Below are positions 1 through 5,392 of a stretch of 12,881 nucleotides of DNA, piece by piece. The stretch lies in contig JBFWTJ010000091.1 in the NCBI GenBank assembly GCA_050247895.1, positions 1-12,881 of the forward strand. Reading direction: 5' to 3'. The notes below the pieces were generated by a model. The model was not told where the DNA came from and did no database searches. It was given only the letters and a program-made list of their open reading frames with translations. The position numbers were made by a program, and so were the translations under genes. This stretch comes from CAVPEW01 sp050247895 (lineage in GTDB: Bacteria > Actinomycetota > Acidimicrobiia > Acidimicrobiales > VFJN01). Each line of letters begins with the position of its first letter. The stretch's first letter is position 1.

Positions 1-569
1 AGGCGGGCGCTGGCCCAGCCGAACTCCTCGTAGCGGTCGCTGTGGTGGCCGACCATGGCGTCCAGCGTGTTGGCCGCCCGGTAGGTGGTCGCCCCGGCCG
101 CCCCGCCCAGCGCGGCCCACAGGGCCGGGGCCACCACGGCGTCCACCGCGTTCTCGGCCACCGACTCCACCACGGCCCGGCTGATGCCGCCCTCGTCGAG
201 GACCGACGGGTCCCGCCCGACCAGGGCGGGGAGCCGGGCCCGGGCGGCCTCCAGGTCCCCGGCGGCCAGCGCGCCCCGCACGTCGTGCGCCGCCGCGCCC
301 AGGCCCCGGCCGGCCACGCTCACGTACGACGCCACCGCGGTGGAGCGCAGCAGCCGGCCCCCGATCAGGCCCAGGGCCGCGCCGGTCACCGCGTGGCGGA
401 TGCCGGCCTCGCGGGTCGGCTCGTAGGCCCGGTCCTCGATCAGGCCCATGGCCCGGCCGAAGCCGGCCACCGGGTGCAGGAACGCCGGCGGCTCCCCCAG
501 CACCCGGTCGGCCACGATCCCCACCACCGTCCCGGCCATGTGGCGGGACAGCCGGGCGGCCAGGCTCAC
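1..569 (-). CDS. cbiB: Adenosylcobinamide-phosphate synthase CbiB/CobD (partial, C-terminus beyond left edge)
   Basis: About 189 N-terminal residues are visible; the 3' end lies outside the window. The family is an integral membrane enzyme that attaches (R)-1-amino-2-propanol phosphate to adenosylcobyric acid, giving adenosylcobinamide phosphate, the substrate of CobU. Seen here: LGEPP near residue 24 followed by LHPVAGFGRAMG, then LVGRDPSVLDEGG, RAVVESVAENAVDAVVAP, YRAANTLDAMVG and FGWASAR. These are the conserved blocks of CbiB, in family order. The GTG start at 569 overlaps the cobS stop codon in a GTGA arrangement, which suggests translational coupling. An in-frame ATG at 539 lies about 14 residues before LGEPP, close to the usual family spacing, and is an equally possible start. 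It is the last visible gene of cobU-cobS-cbiB. Family assignment is very secure; only the start is uncertain. Confidence 0.93.
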   Translation of the reverse strand, partial: MSLAARLSRHMAGTVVGIVADRVLGEPPAFLHPVAGFGRAMGLIEDRAYEPTREAGIRHAVTGAALGLIGGRLLRSTAVASYVSVAGRGLGAAAHDVRGALAAGDLEAARARLPALVGRDPSVLDEGGISRAVVESVAENAVDAVVAPALWAALGGAAGATTYRAANTLDAMVGHHSDRYEEFGWASAR

Positions 570-1282
570 CAGCGGGCCCCCGCGACCACGAGCGCGACCG
601 TCTCGACCACCACACCGGTGGCACCCAGCACGTCCCCGGTGATCCCGCCGATGCGCACGACGGCCAACCGTAGGACGCCCGCACCGGCCACGGCACCTGC
701 GACCAGGCCGACCAGGCCGGCCCCGCCGCCCCCGACCACGACCAGCGCGGCCGCGGCCACCGTGCCGGCCACCACCGGGACCAGCAGCGACGGACCGCCG
801 GTGAACGCGGCGGCCAGCCCGCCGGGGCCCCGCACGTAGGGGATCCACGCCACGGCCGCGACCATCGCCGTGCGCGCCGCGCACCACAGCCCGGCGACCA
901 GCAGCGGATCCGGTTCGAGGGCGGCGAACCCGGCCACCCGGGCCAGCAGGGCGAGGCCGACCACCGCGGTGCCGAAGGCCCCCGTGTCGGGTGCCGACAT
1001 GATGGCCAGGCGGCGGGCCCGCTCGACCGGCGGCAGCAGGCCGTCGGCCGAGTCGGCCAGGCCGTCGAAGTGGAGCATGCCGGTCAGGGCCAGGTCGAAG
1101 CCGACCGCGACGACCGCCGCGACCAGCGGCGAGAAGGCCTCGCCCGCGCCCCACCAGGCCACGCCGACCGCCGCGCCGACCAGCGCGCCGGCGGCGGGGA
1201 AGCCCCGCAGCGCCCGCGGCCCGGGCACCGAGGCCCGTCCCAGCACGGTGAGGAAGGCCAGCGCCTGGCGCACCGGGCTCAC
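566..1282 (-). CDS. cobS: Adenosylcobinamide-GDP ribazoletransferase (cobalamin synthase) CobS
   Basis: A protein of 238 residues, slightly short of the usual 245-260. The family is a polytopic membrane enzyme that condenses adenosylcobinamide-GDP with alpha-ribazole (5'-phosphate), the step that closes the nucleotide loop of cobalamin. Seen here: the acidic metal-binding signature LHFDGLADSADG at residues 70-81, MSAPDTGAFG at 95-104, and GGITGDVLGA at 212-221, all diagnostic. Several Ala/Val/Gly-rich hydrophobic stretches (about 31-66, 104-122, 126-147, 166-205, 222-235) fit the expected membrane segments. The GTG start at 1282 overlaps the cobU stop (GTGA), and its own stop overlaps the cbiB GTG in the same way. 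No strong ribosome binding site is seen, so translation probably depends on coupling to cobU. The call is secure. Confidence 0.95.
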   Translation of the reverse strand: MSPVRQALAFLTVLGRASVPGPRALRGFPAAGALVGAAVGVAWWGAGEAFSPLVAAVVAVGFDLALTGMLHFDGLADSADGLLPPVERARRLAIMSAPDTGAFGTAVVGLALLARVAGFAALEPDPLLVAGLWCAARTAMVAAVAWIPYVRGPGGLAAAFTGGPSLLVPVVAGTVAAAALVVVGGGGAGLVGLVAGAVAGAGVLRLAVVRIGGITGDVLGATGVVVETVALVVAGARW

Positions 1283-1770
1283 CCCAGGCGCAGGGTCCGG
1301 CCGGCCACGACCAGGACCACCTCGTCGGCCACCGCGGCCACCGCCTGGTTGACCTCGCCGAGCACGTCACGGAAGCGCCGGCCGACCTCGGTGGCGGGGT
1401 GCACGCCCCAGCCGACCTCGTCGGAGACCACCACCGTGGTCCCCGCCCGGGCGACGAGCGCGGCGAGCACCGGGGCCGGATCGGGGTCCAGGTCGTCGTG
1501 GCCGGCGACCCAGGTGCCCAGCGAGTCGACCAGCACCGTCCCGGTCGCCCGGGCCAGGATCGGGCCCAGCTCGGTGCCCCATGCCTCCAGGGTGGTCCAC
1601 GAGGCCGGGCGCCGGGCCCGGTGGGCCTCGATGCGGGCCGCCCAGTCGGCGTCGTCGGCGAGCGGCCGGGCCGTGGCCAGGTAGGTCACCCCGCCGCCCG
1701 CCTCCCGGGCCCGGGCCTCGGCCACGGCCGACTTGCCCGAACGGGCGCCGCCGAGCACCAACGTGATCAC
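1279..1770 (-). CDS. cobU: Bifunctional adenosylcobinamide kinase / adenosylcobinamide-phosphate guanylyltransferase CobU (CobP)
   Basis: A cytoplasmic protein of 163 residues. The family phosphorylates adenosylcobinamide and transfers GMP from GTP to give adenosylcobinamide-GDP for CobS. Seen here: P-loop GGARSGKS at residues 7-14; RIEAHRARRPASW, whose H50 fits the guanylylated histidine of the family; VDSLGTWV at 81-88; and VVVSDEVGWGVHP, the family's VSNEVG block with Asp in place of the usual Asn. The GTG at 1770 was chosen because the P-loop then sits at the usual distance from the N-terminus. The frame stays open far upstream, but that part lies opposite the histidine kinase gene and has no family similarity. 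There is no Shine-Dalgarno sequence; instead TAGGGT lies 7 nt before the GTG, a leaderless arrangement. First gene of the cob operon. Confidence 0.93.
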   Translation of the reverse strand: MITLVLGGARSGKSAVAEARAREAGGGVTYLATARPLADDADWAARIEAHRARRPASWTTLEAWGTELGPILARATGTVLVDSLGTWVAGHDDLDPDPAPVLAALVARAGTTVVVSDEVGWGVHPATEVGRRFRDVLGEVNQAVAAVADEVVLVVAGRTLRLG

Positions 1771-1805
1771 CGGGACGACCCTACGCCGCGGCTTCGGGTT
1801 GTCCC
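1771..1805 (-). promoter_or_regulatory. Putative leaderless promoter of the cobU-cobS-cbiB operon
   Basis: Read on the minus strand, GGGACA (1805-1800) matches four of six bases of the -35 consensus. It is followed after 16 nt by TAGGGT (1783-1778), which fits the actinobacterial -10 form TAnnnT. Seven bases then separate it from the GTG start at 1770, so the expected transcript would begin at or next to the start codon. The lack of a Shine-Dalgarno sequence before cobU agrees with a leaderless mRNA. This is inferred from the pattern alone. Confidence 0.45.
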
Positions 1806-1808
1806 CCA

Positions 1809-1821
1809 CCCGGGATCCGGG
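1809..1821. promoter_or_regulatory. Small inverted repeat in the cobU/histidine kinase spacer
   Basis: CCCGG (1809-1813), loop GAT, CCGGG (1817-1821) form a short perfect inverted repeat centred on a GGATCC palindrome. It lies just upstream of the putative cobU -35 element and between the two divergent promoters, so it could be an operator. Such short GC-only repeats are expected by chance in this sequence, hence the low confidence. Confidence 0.15.
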
Positions 1822-1830
1822 GAGGCACCG

Positions 1831-1859
1831 TGGCCGTGGGCCGGCACGTTCCGTACCGT
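1831..1859 (+). promoter_or_regulatory. Putative leaderless promoter of the histidine kinase operon
   Basis: TACCGT (1854-1859) fits TAnnnT and lies 8 nt before the ATG at 1868, the spacing expected for a leaderless transcript. A poor -35 (TGGCCG, 1831-1836, three of six matches) is at 17 nt. There is no Shine-Dalgarno sequence in front of the ATG. The bases CCGTACCG at 1851-1858, with TGCG two bases further on, also occur on the minus strand upstream of rplY. Confidence 0.35.
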
Positions 1860-1867
1860 TTGCGGCC

Positions 1868-3127
1868 ATGACCGGCCTGCTCCTGCACCCGTGGCGCTCC
1901 GGGCGCCTGTGGCGCTCGCTGGCCAACTGCGTGCTCGACCTGCCCGTCGGCCTGCTGACCTTCGTGCCCACGGTGGTGCTGCTGGCGCTCACCCTGGGCC
2001 TGGCCATCACGCTCCCCCTGGCCCTGCTGCCCCTGGTCGGCCTGCTGACCTGGACCTCCCTCATGGGCCGCGTCGAGCGCAGCCGGCTCGCCGCGCTGAC
2101 CGACACCCGGCTGGAGAACCCCATCCCGCGCCTGCCGAGCGGGTCGCCCTGGACCAAGCTCAAGGCCGCCGTGTCGAGCCGGCCCCGCTGGAAGCACATC
2201 GCCTACTGCCTGGTCCACCTGATCCCGGGCACCGTCACCTTCGCCGTGGTCGTCGCGGCATGGTCCGGCTCGCTGGCCCTGGTCGGGCTCCCTGCCTACG
2301 TCGGCGCGCTCCCCCGGGACACGGCCCAGTTCGGCCTCTTCGGCGCCTCCCAGGGCCCGGCGACGATCGGGCTGGCCCTGGCCGGTGCCGTCGGCCTGGC
2401 CGTCATCGCCCCGTGGCTGACCCTGCTCGGCGCCCGCGTCGACGCGCTGATGGCCGGCTGGCTGCTCGCCCCGGGCCGCGACCGGGAGCTCACCGAACGG
2501 GCCGAACGGGCCGAGACCGGGCGCACCGCGGCCATCGACGCCGCCGAGGCCGAGCGCCGCCGCATCGAGCGGGACCTGCACGACGGCGCCCAGCAGCGCC
2601 TGGTCGCGCTGGCCGTCGACCTCGGCGCCGCCCGCGAACGGCTCGACGCCGACCCGGCCGGCGCACGGGCCCTGGTGGCCGAGGCCCACGAGGAGGCCAA
2701 GGCCGCGCTGCGGGAGATCCGCGACCTGGTCCGCGGCATCCACCCGGTCATCCTCGAGGACCGGGGCCTCGACGCCGCCCTGTCCGCGGTGGTGGCCCGG
2801 GCCCCCGTGCCCGTCGAGCTCGACGTGCAGCTCACGACCCGGCCCCCCGACGCCGTCGAGAGCGCCGCCTACTTCGTGGTCTCCGAGGCCCTGGCCAACG
2901 TGGCCCGCCATGCCGGCGCCACCCGGGCGCACGTCAGCATCGTCCAGTCCGGCGACCGGCTCGTGGTGGAGATCCGCGACGACGGCCGGGGCGGCGCCGA
3001 CCCCTCCCGGGGCACCGGCCTGCGCGGCCTGCACGACCGCGTCGTCGCCCTGGGCGGCACCATGGACCTGCTCAGCCCGCCGGGCGGGCCGACGACCCTG
3101 CTGGTGGAGCTCCCGTGCGGATCCTGA
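1868..3127 (+). CDS. Membrane sensor histidine kinase, HisKA_3 (NarX/DesK-like) class with putative-sensor domain
   Basis: A protein of 419 residues. The N-terminal 200 residues hold about four hydrophobic segments (roughly 24-64, 117-142, 165-186, 187-201) with only short loops, resembling the membrane 'putative sensor' domain found in many actinobacterial kinases. There is no large external ligand domain, so an intramembrane or membrane-state signal is likely (inference). A helical linker (203-230) leads to the dimerisation/phosphoacceptor box RRIERDLHDGAQQRL with H238. The ATPase domain shows the N box EALANVARHAG (N344), DDGRGG (371-376) and GTGLRGLHDR (382-391). The ATG at 1868 is chosen because it precedes the hydrophobic domain; the frame is open further upstream but that part overlaps cobU. 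The 3' end overlaps the response regulator gene by 13 nt, so the two form a cotranscribed pair. The signal and regulon are unknown. Confidence 0.92.
   Translation: MTGLLLHPWRSGRLWRSLANCVLDLPVGLLTFVPTVVLLALTLGLAITLPLALLPLVGLLTWTSLMGRVERSRLAALTDTRLENPIPRLPSGSPWTKLKAAVSSRPRWKHIAYCLVHLIPGTVTFAVVVAAWSGSLALVGLPAYVGALPRDTAQFGLFGASQGPATIGLALAGAVGLAVIAPWLTLLGARVDALMAGWLLAPGRDRELTERAERAETGRTAAIDAAEAERRRIERDLHDGAQQRLVALAVDLGAARERLDADPAGARALVAEAHEEAKAALREIRDLVRGIHPVILEDRGLDAALSAVVARAPVPVELDVQLTTRPPDAVESAAYFVVSEALANVARHAGATRAHVSIVQSGDRLVVEIRDDGRGGADPSRGTGLRGLHDRVVALGGTMDLLSPPGGPTTLLVELPCGS
3106..3109 (+). promoter_or_regulatory. Ribosome binding site supporting the GTG start of the response regulator
   Basis: GGAG at 3106-3109 inside the kinase gene ends 5 nt before the GTG at 3115. 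It supports that GTG as the start, even though it lies within the last codons of the kinase. No other plausible start precedes the conserved beta-1 strand RILIAED. Confidence 0.5.
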
Positions 3128-3771
3128 TCGCCGAGGACTCGGTCCTCCTGCGGGCCGGGCTGACCCGGCTGCTCATCGACGCCGGCGAGGACGTGATCGC
3201 CTCGGTCGGCGACGCCGACGCCCTGCGCACCGCCGTGGACCGCCACCGGCCCGAGCTGGCCGTCGTGGACGTCCGGATGCCCCCGACCAACACCGACGAC
3301 GGGCTGCGGGCCGCGCTCGACATCCGGGCCCGGCAGCCCGAGGTCGGCATCCTGGTGCTGAGCCAGTACGTGGAGGAGCGCTACGCGTCCGAGCTGCTCG
3401 CCGGCGCCTCCTCGGAGGGCACCGGGGGTCTCGGCTACCTGCTCAAGGACCGGGTGGCCGACGTGGCCGAGTTCCTCGCCGCGGTCCGCCGGGTCGGCGA
3501 CGGCGGCACGGCCCTGGACCCCGAGGTCGTGGCCCAGCTCCTGGCCCGCAGCCGTCGCCGCGACCCGCTCGCCGCCCTGTCGCCCCGCGAGCGCGACGTG
3601 CTGGGCCACATGGCCGAGGGGCTCACCAACGCCGCCATCGCCAAGGCCCTCGTCGTCAACGAGAGCACCGTGGAGAAGCACGTGACCAACATCTTCACCA
3701 AGCTCGACCTGCCCCCCACCGACCACGGCCACCGCCGGGTGCTGGCCGTGCTGCGCTGGCTGGGGGCCTGA
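3115..3771 (+). CDS. NarL/LuxR-family response regulator
   Basis: A protein of 218 residues, normal for the family, and the partner of the preceding kinase. The receiver domain (about 1-125) has the acidic pocket E7/D8, phosphoacceptor D52 in VVDVRMP, S83 in LVLSQY and K111 in YLLKDR. A linker leads to a LuxR-type helix-turn-helix (about 154-200) with LSPRERDVLGHMAEG and the recognition-helix region NESTVEKHVTNIFTKL. Phosphorylation should drive dimerisation and DNA binding. The insert SSEGTGGLG before the lysine strand is common in actinobacterial members of this group. The GTG start overlaps the end of the kinase gene, and the stop is one base from the next GTG, so kinase, regulator and DUF4097 gene are one transcription unit. 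Targets are unknown; the downstream transporter is an obvious candidate, and the inverted repeat at 4566-4582 is a possible site. Confidence 0.93.
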   Translation: MRILIAEDSVLLRAGLTRLLIDAGEDVIASVGDADALRTAVDRHRPELAVVDVRMPPTNTDDGLRAALDIRARQPEVGILVLSQYVEERYASELLAGASSEGTGGLGYLLKDRVADVAEFLAAVRRVGDGGTALDPEVVAQLLARSRRRDPLAALSPRERDVLGHMAEGLTNAAIAKALVVNESTVEKHVTNIFTKLDLPPTDHGHRRVLAVLRWLGA

Positions 3772-3772
3772 C

Positions 3773-4543
3773 GTGCGCCACGTCTGGGTCGCCGTCGGGA
3801 GCCTCCTGGCCGTCGCCGCGCTCGGCTGGGGGACCTTCAGCACCGTGAGCCTGCTCGCCCACGAGGAGCAGGACGCCCGCCACGCCTTCCCCGCCGAGGC
3901 CGTGAGCGGGCTCGAGGTCCGCAACGACGACGGCACCGTCGAGGTGACCGGGCGCGACGTGGACGAGGTCACCGTCGAGGTCCACGTGGACCACGGCCTA
4001 CGCCGCACCTCCGAGCGGGCCGAGCTGCGCGACGGCACGCTGGTCCTGCGGGGCGACTGCCCGACCGGCCCCAGCGTCTGGTGCTCGGTCGACTACCGGA
4101 TCGTGGTGCCCCGGGACCTGCCCGTCGAGGTGGAGAGCGCCAACGGCCGGATCACCCTGCGCGACCTGGACGCCGAGGTCGTGGTGGCCGGCAGCAACGG
4201 CCGGATCGAGCTGGCCCGCATCACCGGCCCCACCCTCGACGCCCGCACCAGCAACGGCCCCATCGAGGGCCGTGGCCTGTCGCCCGACACGGCCACGCTG
4301 CGCACCAGCAACGGCCCCATCGAGGCCGCCTTCGCCGAGCCGCCCCGGGTGGTGACCGCCACCACCAGCAACGGCCCGGTCGAGCTCGTCCTGCCCGACG
4401 ACCGCACCACCTACCAGGTCGACGTCCGGGCCGGCCACCTCGGTTCGACCGACGTGGCCGTGCGCACCGACCCCTCCAGCGACCGCACCCTGTACGCCCG
4501 GACCTCCAACGGGTCCGTCACGGTCCGCTACCCGACCGGCTGA
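3773..4543 (+). CDS. Membrane-anchored DUF4097-family beta-repeat protein (LiaG-like)
   Basis: A protein of 256 residues. Residues 4-30 form one N-terminal membrane segment or uncleaved signal anchor, so the rest is probably extracytoplasmic. The body is a series of short beta strands with a recurring Asn-Gly turn: NG at 124-125, 142-143, 161-162, 180-181, 200-201 and 246-247. Most follow Ser and precede a small residue, then I or V and often E (SNGRIE, TSNGPIE, TSNGPVE, TSNGSVT). The spacing of 18-20 residues is that of rungs in a right-handed beta-helix and matches the DUF4097 repeat family, which includes LiaG of the Bacillus cell-envelope stress operon. No catalytic motif is visible. A short loop holds two cysteines (CPTGPSVWC, about 103-111) that could form a disulfide. 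The GTG start lies one base after the regulator stop. A role in the envelope response is inferred from context. Confidence 0.82.
   Translation: MRHVWVAVGSLLAVAALGWGTFSTVSLLAHEEQDARHAFPAEAVSGLEVRNDDGTVEVTGRDVDEVTVEVHVDHGLRRTSERAELRDGTLVLRGDCPTGPSVWCSVDYRIVVPRDLPVEVESANGRITLRDLDAEVVVAGSNGRIELARITGPTLDARTSNGPIEGRGLSPDTATLRTSNGPIEAAFAEPPRVVTATTSNGPVELVLPDDRTTYQVDVRAGHLGSTDVAVRTDPSSDRTLYARTSNGSVTVRYPTG
4244..4385 (+). repeat. Tandem coding repeats for beta-helix rungs in the DUF4097 gene
   Basis: The string ACCAGCAACGGCCC starts at 4247, 4304 and 4364, giving periods of 57 and 60 nt (19 and 20 codons). The first two copies remain identical over about 25 bases, including the silent positions, from 4244 and from 4301. 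They encode successive TSNGP(I/V)E rungs. The identity suggests recent internal duplication or gene conversion of a rung, though strong codon bias may contribute. Confidence 0.6.
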
Positions 4544-4565
4544 CCGGCCCCGAGCCCGCTCCACG

Positions 4566-4582
4566 CACGTCCGTCCGACGTG
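4566..4582. promoter_or_regulatory. Inverted repeat CACGTC-N5-GACGTG in the spacer before the ABC transporter
   Basis: CACGTC (4566-4571) and GACGTG (4577-4582) are perfect inverted arms around a 5-nt spacer, in the only real gap (73 nt) of the plus-strand cluster. The dyad could be an operator, for example for the LuxR-type regulator encoded upstream, or an RNA hairpin separating the DUF4097 gene from the transporter genes. It lies 35 nt before the ATG of the ATPase gene. No T tract follows it, which argues against a standard terminator. Confidence 0.35.
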
Positions 4583-4602
4583 GCCTTCGCGCCGCGCGCC
4601 CC

Positions 4603-4610
4603 GAGAGGAG
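4603..4610 (+). promoter_or_regulatory. Strong ribosome binding site of the ABC ATPase gene
   Basis: GAGAGGAG ends 6 nt before the ATG at 4617 and is the best Shine-Dalgarno sequence on the plus strand of this window. It fixes the start and suggests that the transporter genes are translated independently of the genes upstream. Confidence 0.7.
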
Positions 4611-4616
4611 ACCCCC

Positions 4617-5390
4617 ATGCCCCTGCACACCACCCTCGACGACCGCCGACGGGTCGACCGGGCCGGCACCGTGGCCGCCCGGGCGGTCGACGCCGTGAAG
4701 GTCTACGGCGACGGCGACACGGCCGTCCGGGCCCTCGACGGCGTCACCGTCGACATCCCGACCGGCGCCTTCACCGCGGTCATGGGCCCGTCGGGCTCGG
4801 GGAAGTCGACCCTCATGCACTGCCTGGCCGGCCTCGACACGCTGACCAGCGGCCAGGTGCACGTGGGTGACGTCGAGCTCGGCTCCCTCGGCGACCGCGC
4901 CCTGACCCGGCTGCGCCGCGAGCGCCTCGGCTTCGTCTTCCAGTCCTTCAACCTCATCCCGACCCTCACCGCCCGGGAGAACGTGCTGCTGCCCCTGACC
5001 CTGGCCGGGACCCGGCCCGACCCGGACTGGATCGACCAGGTGGTGTCCACCGTCGGGCTCGGCGACCGGCTCGGCCACCGGCCCAGCGAGCTCTCCGGCG
5101 GCCAGCAGCAGCGGGTCGCGGTGGCCCGGGCCCTGGCCAGCCGGCCCGCGGTGGTGTTCGCCGACGAGCCGACCGGCAACCTCGACTCGCGCACCGGCGG
5201 CGAGGTGCTCCGGCTGCTGCGCGAGTCGGTCGACCGCTTCGGCCAGACCATCGTGATGGTGACCCACGACCCCGCCGCCGCGGCCTGGTCCGACCGGGCC
5301 CTGTTCCAGGCCGACGGCTGCATCGTCGACCACCTCGACCGGCCCAGCGCCGAGCGGGTCCTCGAGCGCATGAAGGGCTTCGGGGGCTGA
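4617..5390 (+). CDS. ABC transporter ATP-binding protein, MacB/LolD/FtsE-like
   Basis: A cytoplasmic ATPase subunit of 257 residues that energises the permease encoded next. Seen here: Walker A GPSGSGKST at residues 57-65 (K63), Q-loop Q109 in FVFQSFNL, signature LSGGQQQR at 159-166, Walker B with ADEPTGNLD (D183, E184), and the switch histidine H217 in VTHD. FQSFNLIPTLTARENV and ADEPTGNLDS are typical of the MacB/LolD class, which couples ATP hydrolysis to mechanical movement of a permease rather than to a transport channel (established for MacB and LolCDE; inferred here). An unusual leader of about 20 residues precedes the ATPase fold; it is polar and without motif. The permease gene follows after 2 nt. 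The substrate cannot be deduced from this subunit. Confidence 0.95.
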   Translation: MPLHTTLDDRRRVDRAGTVAARAVDAVKVYGDGDTAVRALDGVTVDIPTGAFTAVMGPSGSGKSTLMHCLAGLDTLTSGQVHVGDVELGSLGDRALTRLRRERLGFVFQSFNLIPTLTARENVLLPLTLAGTRPDPDWIDQVVSTVGLGDRLGHRPSELSGGQQQRVAVARALASRPAVVFADEPTGNLDSRTGGEVLRLLRESVDRFGQTIVMVTHDPAAAAWSDRALFQADGCIVDHLDRPSAERVLERMKGFGG

Positions 5391-5392
5391 CG

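Noticed and set aside
1771..2199. N-terminal extension of CobU
   Set aside because: The added residues are Arg/Ser-rich, overlap the kinase gene and lack similarity to CobU, whose P-loop lies close to the N-terminus.
1399..3114. Long N-terminal extension of the response regulator frame
   Set aside because: The extension overlaps cobU and the whole kinase gene in another frame and is Arg/Pro/Gly-rich without motifs. The receiver domain starts properly at the GTG at 3115.
4244..4385. Short direct repeats considered as a CRISPR-like array
   Set aside because: The repeats are in frame within a coding gene, with periods of 57-60 nt that encode a protein repeat, and the spacers are not unique foreign-looking sequence.
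4544..4616. Possible terminator or small gene in the spacer between the DUF4097 and ATPase genes
   Set aside because: The dyad has no T tract and no credible short reading frame with a ribosome binding site fits. I kept only the inverted repeat and the ATPase ribosome binding site.
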